From Xiphophorus maculatus (Eukaryota > Chordata > Actinopteri > Cyprinodontiformes > Poeciliidae): a stretch of 64,000 nucleotides of DNA. Position numbers and translations under genes: made by a program. A model generated the notes under the pieces. That model saw only the letters and a program-made list of their open reading frames with translations, had not been told where the DNA came from and did not search any database. Positions 32,721 to 44,440 of the stretch are shown in pieces. Position 1 is the stretch's first letter, and the number at the start of each line of letters is the position of its first letter. The stretch spans positions 12,914,594 through 12,978,593 of the forward strand of contig NC_036453.1 in the NCBI RefSeq assembly GCF_002775205.1. Reading direction: 5' to 3'.

Positions 32721-34479
32721 AATGTCAGTCAATATTCCATTTATTATGGCTGAAAAGCAACTCTGGGTTTTTAGCCCTGATTTAATCAGCAAACTTCTCA
32801 CCTTTCTGATTTTTTGTGGTTTTATTTGTTGATTATTTAAGTCTTAGAAAAGGATTTAGACAAAGTTAATAGGTGTCTAGAAAATACTTTAAGAACATGT
32901 TAACAGTAATAATTGAAAAACTAAATAAATGTGTGTGCAGTTTTTTTCCTATTGAAAGAGCAAAAATCATAATTTGAGCGCAAATTAAAACAAAATCATT
33001 TTTTGAGGTAGAGTGGAGAAACCGCAATGCAAAAAAAAAAAAAAAAAGTTCAAGAGTGAATGTGAAACTAAAGTAGGGATCTTACACGTTAGTTTTGGTC
33101 GATATTATCAATATTTTGGATCAATACCAGAGTCTAGTAGCATCTGCCCAAGCTGCATTTATCCTGCCAAGCTTCAAATATCCACATATAGTCAGATTTT
33201 CTGTGAATAATTTTGAGTAAATAGTGTCTGTGAATAGACAGATGTTCACTGTAATCAGGTTTTGACAGCAGGTGTAAAGTCAATGGAATAAAACAAATAT
33301 TAGTTTTACTCTGTTCGCAGTTATGCAACAAGATTATTGCTCCCTAATAGTTTCTTTCAGCCGGTTTAAGCACTTGAGATTCAATAAAACATCTGATTAG
33401 AAATGTTTTTCTTCTGACGCTTTAAATGCCAATATATTTGCTCTTCATTACAGCATCATCAAATGTCTCTGATTTAAAAACAAAGTGGTAATTATCTCCC
33501 CAATAAACAGTTCTCATTGTTCTCCTTAGTGTTAAAATGAATTAAAAGCAGTCACACAGACAGGAAAAATGTCCGTGTTTAATTTATTAGAACATATCTT
33601 TTTATTGCCATTTAGCAACAGGAACTACAAGGAGCAGCTCCAGATAAGAGCAATAAAACTGGCGGATAACAAGCTGCAACTTGCTACTTGATACTTCCTT
33701 AAGATTCATTATTGCCACCAACGTGACGGAGTTGCGTTTCCTCAGAAACTAAACCACTGCAGACATTTTGTATTTCAGTCCAAAATCATTAGAGGAGGAA
33801 GACTTCATCAACTTGCAATAAGCAGCAGGTCAATGTTGCTCTGCCATGTTTGAACGCTGCGGTTTGAACTGAGACAGGAAATACATTTATCAAACATCAG
33901 AGTGATCGCTGTGGTGAGAACATCAGCTTTCTGTCAAGAACACAAATCATCTGAACAAACAACAAGCCATTATTCTAAAAGCACCAAAGACTTCCTCTAC
34001 ATATTCACATCTTCATATTTTTTAAAGAAATATGAAGTTTTCACTTCCTGCTTACCTGGGAGTATCGTTTCCATGACGAAAATCTGACTCCAGATGTTTT
34101 TTTAAGACTAGACGTGGGGCAGAAACTAAACAGACCTGGTTTCAGACTTGGATTCATAAAGACGACAACAGAACCACATCATCTGCATACAGAAAAGATG
34201 AAACCCAGAGGTTCCCCAGCCAGACACCCTCATCTCCATAGCGACGCCTTAAAGGGCCAGTGTCATGTAAAATCGACTTTTTTTGATCTTTCCATCCTGT
34301 TTTACTGTTTTTCTGTCATCAAAAACAAGCTGCAGTGTTGCTTTGATTCTTTCACGCATGTTTAGTAAATCCTTTAATCTCCATGGCAACCTAGCCGCGC
34401 CTTCGAGACACAGCTCCTCCCCCACTCAGCTCCTTCAGACTAGCCAGCAGCAATTAGCAAACACCTGGTGAAACTGCTG

Positions 34480-35079
34480 AGCTCATCATAGGAGACGTTC
34501 TACAGAAGCACCATAGAGAGCATTCTGACCAGCTGCCTCTCTGTGTGGTGTGGAGGCTGCAGCGCCTCCGACTGGAAGAACGTGAGGAGAGCAGTGCGGA
34601 CAGCAGAGAGGATCATCGGGGCCCCCCTTCCCTCCATTCAGGACATTTCATCCCAGAGCTGCGTGTCCCGAGGCCGAAACATCATCAGTGACCCCTCACA
34701 CCCCCACCATGGACTGTTCTCCCTGCTGCCCTCTGGAAAGAGGTTCTGCAGCATCCGGTGCAGGCCCACCAGGTTCTGAAACAGCTTTTTCCCACTTGCT
34801 ATCAGACTGCTGAACTCTTAACTGGACTGCACTCAAAAACTGGTCTCTACTTCATACCTTGCACATGTACAGAGCTAAATAACTTCCATTTTACTGTCAG
34901 TCCTGCACTTTATATTTTATATTTATATTCATATTTTATACTGTATTTTATTTTATTCTGGAGTAACCTCACAACATTGGAACTTCAAAACATTGTCCTG
35001 AGCCGTATGCAACGAAATTTCGTTCTGTATACACCCTGTGCATGCAAAATGATAATAAAGTCAGTCTAAGTCTAAGCTA
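34480..35079 (+). mobile_element. 5'-truncated L2/CR1-like LINE, 3' end of RT ORF plus 3' UTR
   Basis: The plus-strand frame reads LTSCLSVWCGGCSASDWKNV, then RRAVRTAERIIGAPLPSIQD and SDPSHPHHGLFSLLPSGKRF, the typical C-terminal end of fish L2/CR1-group reverse transcriptases. It is followed by a UTR with ACGAAATTTCGTTCTGTATA, AATAAAGTC and a GTCTAA repeat tail. The minus-strand copy at 39328-39830 ends the same way. Confidence 0.8.
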
Positions 35080-37769
35080 ATGTCGAAAAACACAATGTAT
35101 CAATTGTCCAATAAGTTTGTTCACATAAGTCATTAAAAAAACATTCCGCTCTATGATCCTCATGCTGCTTCCTGTTGTCTTCTTCGTTATTTTCCGTCAG
35201 TAGTAACATCCGGTTGTTGATCATGTGATCATGTGTCTTTAATTTCCAAATTAAAGGAATTTATTTAGAAAATGTTAAATTGTGCCTTTACAGAGTAAAT
35301 GCTATTGCAGCTCCAGTTGGTTGTTGAAGTGGACAAAATAATCATGCTGGAGTTTGTTCATAGAAAAAAGGTGAAGATTCAAAGTCCCAGTAAAAAGATA
35401 GTGGACAATCTATCTGAAAAATTCCTAAAACTACTTATTGGAGGAATTAAATGGTTTGTTTAAGGTTGCAACATGGAAGCAAAAAGGGATAGAAATTCAT
35501 GAAACTGCAAAAAGGCGCCAGACCCACAAAACACCAAATTACGACCAGATAAAAATGCAATGAAATAAGGAAAAAGGAAAAATAAACAGAAACCTGATAA
35601 ACAAGATGACCTAACTACCAGTTATCCTGATTATATCACTCTGCATGTCCATTTATAAAATCTGTTTTTCTGACCAAAAACTCAGATGTAGCTTCGGTCA
35701 GAGACACAAAATAAAGAAGTTCTTTAGGTGTGGACAGAGTGAATAAACAGATAATCAGTTTCTCTATCTCATTATGGTCTGTTTGTCTTTTAACCAAGGC
35801 CAAACGGAGTGGTTTTATTGACTTTAAAGGAGCACACACCTTGGGAACCGTCTGAATCCAGTTATTTTAAGACTAATACTCAAATGCCAGCTTGACAAAA
35901 AGAAGGTCTTATTTGCCGACTTACAGGTTTACAGGAAGTTGAGATGTTTTCCTTGATGTTTGGGAAGATGCCAGAGTTTAACTCTACATGGCACCAATTT
36001 ACGACTATAAATAAACCTGTAAACCTCAATGATGGCATCAGTTTTTCCATGTGAGACTCCCACATCACCACCCTGCCACTCCCACTTTCCTGCTCATGTC
36101 ATTCAGGCCACTTGAAGGATGTCATGGTTTAATTACAGGCAATGCTGAGTGAATAAAGTCTCTGTCAGAGGCCAGGTTTTGTGATCGAGAAAGTCGTTTT
36201 ATGACCATTCTGGTCTGACTGACACAAATAGAAAAAAGGTTATGAGTTGTTTGATGTAAAGAACAAAAGAGAATCAAAAAACAGTGTTGACAGTGAGAAG
36301 CATGTTAGTTAATTAATTCAGTGAATATGGGAAACCATTAAACCAGGCTGGTGGCAACAACAGAGGCTCTATGACCAACTGAGAACAAGTTAATGAATAA
36401 ATCAGGAACACAGAAAATAGTCATTAATGAACAGACTAAACACACAAAAAATGCAAACGTAGTAAAATACAGAAACTCAAAAATAAATTATTACTACATT
36501 ATTTGTCTAATTTTGATGCTAAGCTGTAGCTAACCCCCTTGTAAAAGCAAAACCCAGCCAGACAAATTTGGAAAAATTCAAAAGTGGGCGGAGTCAGGAG
36601 GCACAGGGGGCGTGGCTAAGTGCAGGGTTCAGCAGAGCTGTGGTCAGGAACAGTTCATCCACTTTGTCACTATGTTTAGCTATTGTTTTTTCCTCAAAGA
36701 CGAATCTAGTGCCCAAACCCAGGGATGTACCGCTGTAACCAATAGGAAAATTCAGCTGCAGTATCCCTCGATGGTTTCAGGCAAAATATCTGACCCAACT
36801 AAACAAATCTACAGAAAAATATCAAAATTTGCACAGAAACGTAAAAGAATAAACCCTGAATTGATATAGTTTGATAAAGTTGATTTGGGAATTGGTTACA
36901 CCATAACTAATCCACAAATAACAAAAATGATTACATATCATATATTGCTAAGTTTTAACAAATTTAGTTTGATAAGCTGTGGAACAGGACAAAGCCTGTT
37001 ATCACCCAGCAAGATAAACAGCTGGCCAGTTTACTGTTTCACATTGTTTCAGCCCCACCCTGCCTCGCACTTCTGGTGGTTACCACCTTATCTCTCACAC
37101 TTCTTCATTTCCTGTTCCCCTAAAAGTTAGGCCATCCACTGAAACAGAAGCAGGAGCCATACCTAAAGCTTTCTCTTTTTTAGCTCTTCGCCCGTTAGCA
37201 CCTAGCATGCACTGTGATTGTGATGCAGCTCTAGACGTCCAACAGCTGCAGTTACACCAACGCTTTCTGCCTCAATGCAGTGCTTTTCACTCTGTCACCA
37301 TTTTGTGTTCCAATTGGAAACGCAACATACTGCCAAACAAATGATTTAAGAGAAGGGCTGGTAGATTTATTGGATTCAGATGTGTTTTAGACGGGTTTCA
37401 GGATGGCAGCTCTGGAGGACTACCGTTGGACACCCTGACTTGATTAGGAAACGGTGACCTTTGACACTGCTGTAGATTATTCCAGTCAATTAACCTTTAC
37501 ACGTATATTTAGCTTCCTGTAAGGAAATGATTCATTCGGCTTTCCAAGAGCCAAGGTCGTGTCCTTACACACCTGTATGATTGACATGCAACACACAGTT
37601 ATTCACTGGTGGATTTCATGAAAACTAACAAAATAAATATATTTAGCAAATTCTGGCCTTTCTGTGGCACTTCAAGAACTTCTTGGTCACAATGCTGCTT
37701 CTGGGAGTATGGGAAGCTGTTTGTAAAATAACAGTCATATTCTCACCATGATAAATAGTTAGCTTGCTA

Positions 37770-38253
37770 ACTAATAAGAAAGCAGAATGTTTACCAACTA
37801 CATATTTAGCTAAAAACTAAATATTTAGTTTGTAATATAAGTATTTAGTGCAAACTAAATATTTAGATTGAAGCTAAATATTTAGCTGGTCTACTTAATA
37901 TTTAGCTTGCTAACTAAATATTACATTCAGTATGGGGTGCCATTTGTAAAGTTACCCAGTCAAAGATTAGCAACAATAATTTGGGTTATTTCACCTGTCA
38001 AAATGGGGGTTCATTAAATATGTATTTAACAAGTTAAATATTTAGTTGGTTAGGTAAATATTTTGCTTTAAACTAAATATTTATTTAGCATGTTAAATAT
38101 TTCACTGGCAACCTACATATTTTGCTTGGAACAGTGATATTTATAAATGAATGAATAATATGGTAAAAATATGGCTTTGAAACATTAACCCCCATTTTGA
38201 CAGGTTAAATAATCCAAATGATTGTTTGTCTATTTTTGACTGGGTGACTTTAC
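37770..38253. repeat. Fold-back repeat with CTAAATATTTAG units
   Basis: About 70-bp arms at 37946-38015 and 38183-38252 are roughly 80% reverse-complementary (landmarks CCTGTCAAAATGGGGGTT and AACCCCCATTTTGACAGG). Loop and left flank carry many copies of the palindrome CTAAATATTTAG and variants. A related array and one arm recur at 45820-46200. Confidence 0.75.
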
Positions 38254-38769
38254 TCAAACTGAACATTTTGTTTTCATTCACTGACTTCTCTACAACATTT
38301 CTGCTGGTAATAAAATCTCTTGAGAGAGTTGAATTCTCTGAAACTGAATATTTTTCTCAGAGTTTATAAAGAATTATTCCTCTTTTTTATTACCACTGTC
38401 TCTTGCTGAGTGATTATTAAAGGTCATTTGCTACAGTTTGTCAGTTTTATTCTCACACATGTATGATAAATGATTTTCTCCAGCGGCCCAAACCATAATT
38501 CAACAGAGTAACTAGGTCACATTTTTATCATGGGTGAAAATAAATCCGGTGTTGGCGTTTAAATCTCGGTTGGCTGTAACTGAAATTCACAAAGTTGGAA
38601 GTTTTCAGTTAACTTGGCTTCAAAATGAGTGCAGTTGAAGATAAATCAGCTAGTCAGAGTTAGATTTAGACCAATGTGTCTTGAGATCAACTTAGCTAAC
38701 AGGCAGCATTGCTGAAGCTAACTTACTGGCTACAGCAAATAACCGCTGATTGAGCACATTGGCTAAAGT

Positions 38770-38940
38770 GAAATCAAAATCAAATCAAATTTCGTTTGTA
38801 TAGCACATTTCAGCAACAAGGCATTTCAAAGTGCTTTACGTCATCACAAACACTAAAAACACAAAATCGTGCAACATAGAATCAACAATCAAAACATTAC
38901 ATTAAGTCAAATGCCATCATTAATTCGTAATTGATTATGT
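38770..38940 (-). mobile_element. LINE 3'-end fragment (ACATTTCAGCAACAA type), copy b
   Basis: AAATCAAATCAAATTTCG, a minus-strand microsatellite tail, precedes GCACATTTCAGCAACAAGGC and CAAAGTGCTTTACGTCATCA. The family continues weakly to about 39190. Confidence 0.7.
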
Positions 38941-39327
38941 GTCCAATAAACTCTACCCAGGTGGGTTTTTAGTCGCAATTTAAAGGAAGTCATTGTTTCG
39001 GCTGTTTTACAGTTTTCTGGAAGTTTGTGCCAGATTTGTGGTGCATAGAAGCTGAATGCTGCTTCTGATCATTTCTGGTTCTGGTTCTGGTGATGCAGAG
39101 CAGAACCAGAACCATAACCAGAAGACCTGAGGGGTCTGGCAGGTTGATACAACAACAGCAGATCTTGGTAAAGTTGATAAAGTGTTTTTATTAATGTTAG
39201 CTTACAGTGAACTGCTAATTTTGATTAAAGTTTATACAGTTAAAAGCAAACTCAGATAACTAGCATCAAAGCTAACCTGGCTAACAGCCGATTCTAACAG
39301 GAGCTAACTGTTGGCTGAGTAATGATA

Positions 39328-39830
39328 ACTTAGACTTAGACTGACTTTATTGTCATTTTGCATGCACAGGGTGTATACAGAACGAAATTTTGTTGCATAC
39401 GGCTCAGGACAATGTTTTGAGCTTCCAATGTTGTGAGGTTACTCCAGAATAAAATAAAATACAGTATAAATATGAATATAAATATAAATATAAAATATAA
39501 AGTGCAGGACTGACAGTAAAATAGAAGTTACTTAGCTATGTACATGTGCAAGGTATGAAGTGGAGACCAGATTTTGAGTGCAGTCCAGTTAAGAGTTCAG
39601 CAGTCTGATGGCAAGTGGGAAAAAGCTGTTTCGGAACCTGGTGGACCTGCACCGGATGCTGCAGAACCTCTTTCCAGAGGGCAGCAGGGAGAACAGTCCA
39701 TGGTGGGGGTGTGAGGGGTCACTGACGATGTTTCGGCCTCGGGACACGCAGCGCTGGGATGAAATGTCTGAATGGAGGGAAGGGGGGCCCCTGCAGCCTC
39801 CACACCACACAGAGAGGCAGCTGGTCAGAC
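39328..39830 (-). mobile_element. 5'-truncated L2/CR1-like LINE, inverted copy
   Basis: It is the reverse complement of most of 34520-35079, including the RT end (SDPSHPHHGLFSLLPSGKRF) and the GTCTAA tail. Relative to the other copy it lacks about 60 bp between GGCTGCA and GGGGCCCCCCTTCC. Confidence 0.8.
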
Positions 39831-40899
39831 TTGGGGTACTGCTAGCTTGCTAATGTCAAATGCTAATGTCAAGTTAATCAAACTTAGCTCAAAGTTAAGT
39901 TGACTAAATGCCTATTTTTACTACAATTTGTTTTGCAAATTTAATGTGGCTAAAGGTGAAGGGCAAAATAAATGTAGCTGTTAGCAAACAATCCATCAGA
40001 AAGGTAGAAACTTGAAGCTGGTCATTTCGAACAGAATAGCTAATTGTTCTGACTACTAGGTTCAAATCGATCAAAATTAATCATTAGACAAACAGAGACT
40101 GCAATAATGCTGGGTACACACTCTGCCCTTTAGGAATACAGCGGTGAAAACTCAGATTCATTGTTCTGTAGTCAACACACGTTGTGCCAAACAGGGTGAA
40201 AATATTAACTTTTAATCAACAAGTAACCTCAGCCAGGGCCGGCCCAAGCCTTATTGGGGCCCCAAGCAGATTTTCAATATGGAAATTGTTTGTCAAGATT
40301 TACTTTTGCAACCTTTTGGATTTGGTTGTGTGATGTTTATTCTCAGACATCAATAAGTCTTGGGCAAATTTCTGTGAATTGGCAGAAACTGTTTCTGTGG
40401 CAGGTTGGTAACCAGGGTGGAAATAAAACTGGTGTTAAGACGTTTTTCACAGAGCAGCATGTAAACGAGATGCTGCTGTGCTATGGCGACTGAGTGTTTT
40501 CAGATACAGTCTGCTGGACAGCAAGCTGAGCAAACAGAGCAAACTAACCAGGCTTTATCAGCCTGTTGCCTTAGTTTTCACTGTTTTCAGCCGACAGCTC
40601 AAACAAGGCTGAAGAAACGAGGCGGTGAGTACAAATTAGTGAAAAAATATGCAGTTGCATCTTTTATTTTAGATGGAAAACCGTCTCTCCAAGCAGCAGG
40701 AAGCATAAATGATTGGTTTTGTTTAAGCAGAAGAGATAAAGATTGTTGTTTAAACCAATAAAATGTTACATTTTTATTGACTCACCCAGACGTTACCTGC
40801 GTTTCCCCACCTATGCTCAGCAGACGTTTTATTTACATACCATAATAACCAAATAAAAGGATATAAACATTATGAGCGACGTGTGAGGTTAGACTCACA

Positions 40900-40985
40900 G
40901 ATGGGAGGGCTAAAAATGATAACAGGGTCATTAAAAGATAAATATCCTCCACAAGGGAAGACAGTCGTCACAGACAGCCTCTCTG
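40900..40985 (+). promoter_or_regulatory. Likely promoter-proximal region and 5' non-coding exon of mucin-like gene 1
   Basis: A donor CTCTG|GTGAGTAGCTC at 40985/40986 resembles the donor TCAG|GTGAGCAGCTC at 47064/47065 in front of the second paralogue. GATA-type motifs (TGATAA and AGATAA) occur just upstream. The transcription start is not defined. Confidence 0.35.
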
Positions 40986-41287
40986 GTGAGTAGCTCACAT
41001 CTCCTCCCCGGGTTTAACTTCAAAGAAAAAGATTTTTACATTTCAAGTCAACATTGTTGATTTTTGGTCAAATATTTGCTGAAGTTGTGATCATTTTTAT
41101 CTGAAACGTATTAAAATTTGTTTTTTAGGCAAAAACATTTTGAACCACAAATATTGTTAGTTTTTTTGTTGTTGTGGTTGTAAATGTTTAATAAATGATC
41201 TGTATGAATATTAATCCATTCTTTTATGTTTATAATTCTGTTTTTCCAGCAGCAGCAAAAAGCAGAAAATAAAACAACTCTGGAAAA

Positions 41288-41333
41288 ATGCTCAGAAATT
41301 TTCTTGTAGCGTCTCTTTGCCTCCTCGCCACAG
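41288..41333 (+). CDS. Mucin-like gene 1, signal-peptide exon
   Basis: It encodes MLRNFLVASLCLLAT and the first base of codon 16, ending at G|GTAAAA. A non-coding part of the exon starts at 41250 after TTTTTCCAG. Confidence 0.8.
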
Positions 41334-42929
41334 GTAAAAAGGACTAAAACTTTTTATTTTCACATTTAGCAGAAGGTGGTTTCAAGAATATTGTTCATTT
41401 ATGTATCTATGTGTATTTATAATCACATGTACAGTTTTTCTCGTTTTTTTGGTGTTCTGGTAGCCAAGGAACGATGTTTCATTGTGAAATTGTTTGTTAT
41501 GTCTGTCCAACAACAAAAAACGAACGTCAAAGTTCAAGTAAACCTGGAAGCAATAAATTGAGAAGAAAATGAGGAAATATCTGGTATTGAACGCCAGACA
41601 CAAATATTTCAGCATTTATTTGAATTTATGAGTTGGTTGAAGCGTAAATGAGGTCACGTCGGAGCGTTTCTGCGATGTGGCCAAAGGTGATGATTGATAA
41701 ATGATAAATGATGTAGAAACTGTTTAGGTAAAGGGTTGGTCACGGCTCTTTTCTTATCACCAGAATGGTGATTTACACCTTAACGGTTTAGTTTGGAGAA
41801 AATTAAATATTAATACTATTTTGTAACGAGGAGGATTTTCAGGATTTAGCTTTACGTGTTTTCTTTCTGATACAGTAAATCTGTGTGGGACAACGGAGAC
41901 ACCTACTACACCAGAACCACCAACAACACCAATACCAAAAAGCACCACAGACATTAGTACTGAAACTTCAGCTAGTCCACCAACTTCACCAACCTCAACC
42001 CCAACTGGTTCACCAGCCACAGTCGACCAAACTGGTGAAACTGGTTCACCAGCCACAGTCGACCAAACTGGTGAAACTGGTTCACCAGCCACAGCCAGCC
42101 TAAACTCAACCACAATCCTCCCCTCGTCGGGACCGGCCTCGCCAGGGCTGTCCGGAGGGGCGATAGCCGGCATCACCATCGGTACCATCGCCGGGGCGGG
42201 CTTACTGGGTGAGCATAATGGACAAACACACAAACTGTTATGCAACGCCGCAGTTTCCACCACAAACAGTCTGTCAACCATTAACCAGGAAGGAGAGCGG
42301 TTTCCTCTGCTTTACTGGTCTCCAGGTCTTTGAATAAATGCAAATGCTGCTGTTCATATAGTAACTCAAACCAAATTTATTTAGAGAAAGAGAAACTAAT
42401 CTTTATCTGGACAAAAAGTTCAAAATTAAATCCAAGTTAGAAACTGTAAAGTCATTTAGTAAGATAGAATATTACTGAAACGTCCATTGGGAAATCATGG
42501 CGTCCAAAGCTTTAGAAATGGTTCTGCAATCCTTCCTGCTGATAGATGTAAGTGACTTTTAGCCTACTTCATGCTGTCAAACAGGCTCTTTATAATCAGT
42601 TTTTTTCATTTCAGAGGCCTGTAGAACGGCGTATCAGGGTTAAATCAGGGGACAAAACAGAGGAGTACATTTACGGCAGAAAATCTCAGAAATTTTCAAG
42701 CGTTTTTAAAAATAATGTCTCTGAGATTAATCTAAAAGTTTTTTTTGTAGCACATTTTTGACTCCTTAAACTTAGAAATGTTCAAGTTTCTCTAGAAATT
42801 TTCTGAGACTAATGTAAAAAGTTCTGAGTTTTTTCTATTCTTTTCTGTTCTGTTGGGGTGATAAAGTATTTTCCTTTATTTCCAGGCGGCGGCGTCTACG
42901 GTCTGCTGAAATACACTAAAAAAATCTGA
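41288..42929 (+). CDS. Mucin-like single-pass membrane protein, paralogue 1 (140 aa), unrecognised family
   Basis: Exons 41288-41333, 41876-42208 and 42886-42929, all GT-AG and phase 1, give 140 residues. Residues 1-19 (MLRNFLVASLCLLATVNLC) look like a signal peptide. Residues 20-105 are Thr/Ser/Pro-rich with a 12-residue repeat (GSPATVDQTGET) present about 2.5 times and one N-glycosylation sequon (NST); such regions are normally O-glycosylated. Residues 112-134 form a hydrophobic segment [16 protein letters not shown]... with glycines at 114, 118 and 122, a GxxxGxxxG glycine zipper. The tail is only KYTKKI. AATAAA follows at 43047. I do not recognise a named family and propose no function beyond a mucin-type surface or secreted protein. 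The paralogue at 47359-51474 has the same exon plan. Confidence 0.8.
41876..42208 (+). CDS. Mucin-like gene 1, Pro/Thr/Ser and membrane-segment exon
   Basis: It is 333 nt, phase 1 at both ends, after TCTGATACAG and before GTGAGC. It encodes the PTS domain and most of the glycine-zipper segment, ending GAGLL. Confidence 0.8.
42005..42090 (+). repeat. 36-bp coding tandem repeat (about 2.5 copies)
   Basis: The unit starts GGTTCACCAGCCACAGTCGA and encodes GSPATVDQTGET. The copies are identical except at the end, suggesting recent expansion or homogenisation. Confidence 0.9.
42886..42929 (+). CDS. Mucin-like gene 1, C-terminal exon
   Basis: It is 44 nt after TTTATTTCCAG, encoding GGGVYGLLKYTKKI and TGA (first Gly codon split). 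It is almost identical in sense to 51431-51474. Confidence 0.8.
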
Positions 42930-43046
42930 GAACAATTCCCCCCCCATCAAAGACTTAAATGTTGAAACATCGCACGCTGCAACGTTTCCTATGATCCGAT
43001 CCGGTTAGCGGGACGGGGAGGAGGCGGGCTTTTCTCAAAGGATCTG

Positions 43047-43052
43047 AATAAA
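43047..43052 (+). terminator. Poly(A) signal of mucin-like gene 1
   Basis: AATAAA 118 bases after the stop codon, the first such signal downstream. Confidence 0.5.
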
Positions 43053-43559
43053 ACCGTCAGTGAAAGCTTCATGGCCCACCAGGAGTAAATCCATTATAGT
43101 TTCTTGACTGCATTTCTTTAAGTCAGACGGTAATTTTGATGATGATTTTAACGTAACAGCAAATTCTCTGCATATTTATCGGTTTCTGTCTGCAGTGAAC
43201 GGCATAAATGTGTCGACCAGAAAGTTTTGTTGTCATTTATGAAAATATGTGAAAAACTGTAATTAAGATTATGAATAATTTATAACATTTAGTGTGATGA
43301 ATAGCCATCTTGGTGGATTTACATCCTCATTAGAGACTTGCTCTCTTTCACTCCTTCAGCTTTAATAAAAAACGGTTTTAGTTTCTTTTGTCATCTGGAA
43401 ATAAAAATGTTACAAACCTTTACAACCATCCAGACAGGGCTTCACTGCTGAGGCTTTATATATATTTCAGAACATAAAGTTGGTTTATTTTCATATAATA
43501 AATAAAGAAAATCAGACAATTAAACTTTTTCCTTTGTCTTCCTTTTGCTTCCTGCCTGA

Positions 43560-44440
43560 AATCTTCATGCTAGTGTTAGCTTTTCATCTCATTTCACCTC
43601 AAATGCAAAAGAATGGAGTAATTTAATGTTAGCAAATATGCTAATGTCAGTTAATTTAATTTCCCTTTGGGATCAATAAAGCACTTTTGAATTCAATTAG
43701 AATTTCAATATACTGTTGAAAGCATTTTAGCTAGCATTAGCTGTTTATTAAATTATAATTATTCATCATTAAACTAAATGGAGGAAGTGAATGTTGTCTA
43801 CATGCTAGTGATAGATTTCATGCTAATGTTAGGTTTTTACCTCATTTTCCCTCATAGCAAAAGTTAGCATACTGAATGGAGCAACTTAGTGTTAGCAAAC
43901 ATGCTAGTGATAGTCAACATGCTAGTAAAAGCATGCTAGCATTAGTTAGTTTTAGATTCTATATTGTTATTTCCATTCTGAAGTAAGTCATGATTTGCTA
44001 ACATGCTAGTGTTAGCCTTTTAGTTACAATTAGCTTTTCAGCTATATTGTACTAGACAGAGTAAAGCAGTGTTTATCAACCTGCTGATGATAGCCCAAAT
44101 GTTGATGCTAACATTTTACATTACCAGTAAGCTAAATTTAACCTAAAAGATAAAATTGGTAGTAAGCTTTAAAGTTTTTTTCACACTTTTTATTTTTATG
44201 GCCAACACGTTAGTGCTAGCATTTTCAGCCAGCAAGATCTTATTAGCTAATTTTAGCTTACAAACAAATGCTACTATACTAGAAGGAAAATGTCTCTTGT
44301 TGTGAACATGCTATAGATACCAACAGCATAATGTTAGCACTTTAGCTCACATTTACATTTCATTATTTTAGTTTACATATGAGCACACTAGATGGAGTAA
44401 GTTAATGTTAGTTAGAACATCAGCTAGCAATGTTTTAACC
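43560..44440 (+). repeat. Degenerate long tandem repeat built on GCTAGTGTTAGC
   Basis: The phrases ATGCTAGTGTTAGC, TGCTAATGTTAG and GCTAGCATTAGC recur, each followed by CTTTTCATCTCATTT-like text and an AATGGAGTAA-like block. This implies diverged units of roughly 150-240 bases. There is no coding signal. Confidence 0.7.

Larger units (their letters stand above)
30901..40900. other. Intergenic region between tlcd3b and the first mucin-like gene
   Basis: No exon or RNA gene was recognised in these 10 kb. It contains two copies of one LINE 3' end in opposite orientation (34480-35079 and 39328-39830), two copies of another LINE tail (32540-32720 and 38770-38940), a fold-back repeat with CTAAATATTTAG units (37770-38253), transposon-end motifs with GGGCCGGC (about 32190 and 40235) and otherwise AT-rich sequence. 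Confidence 0.6.
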
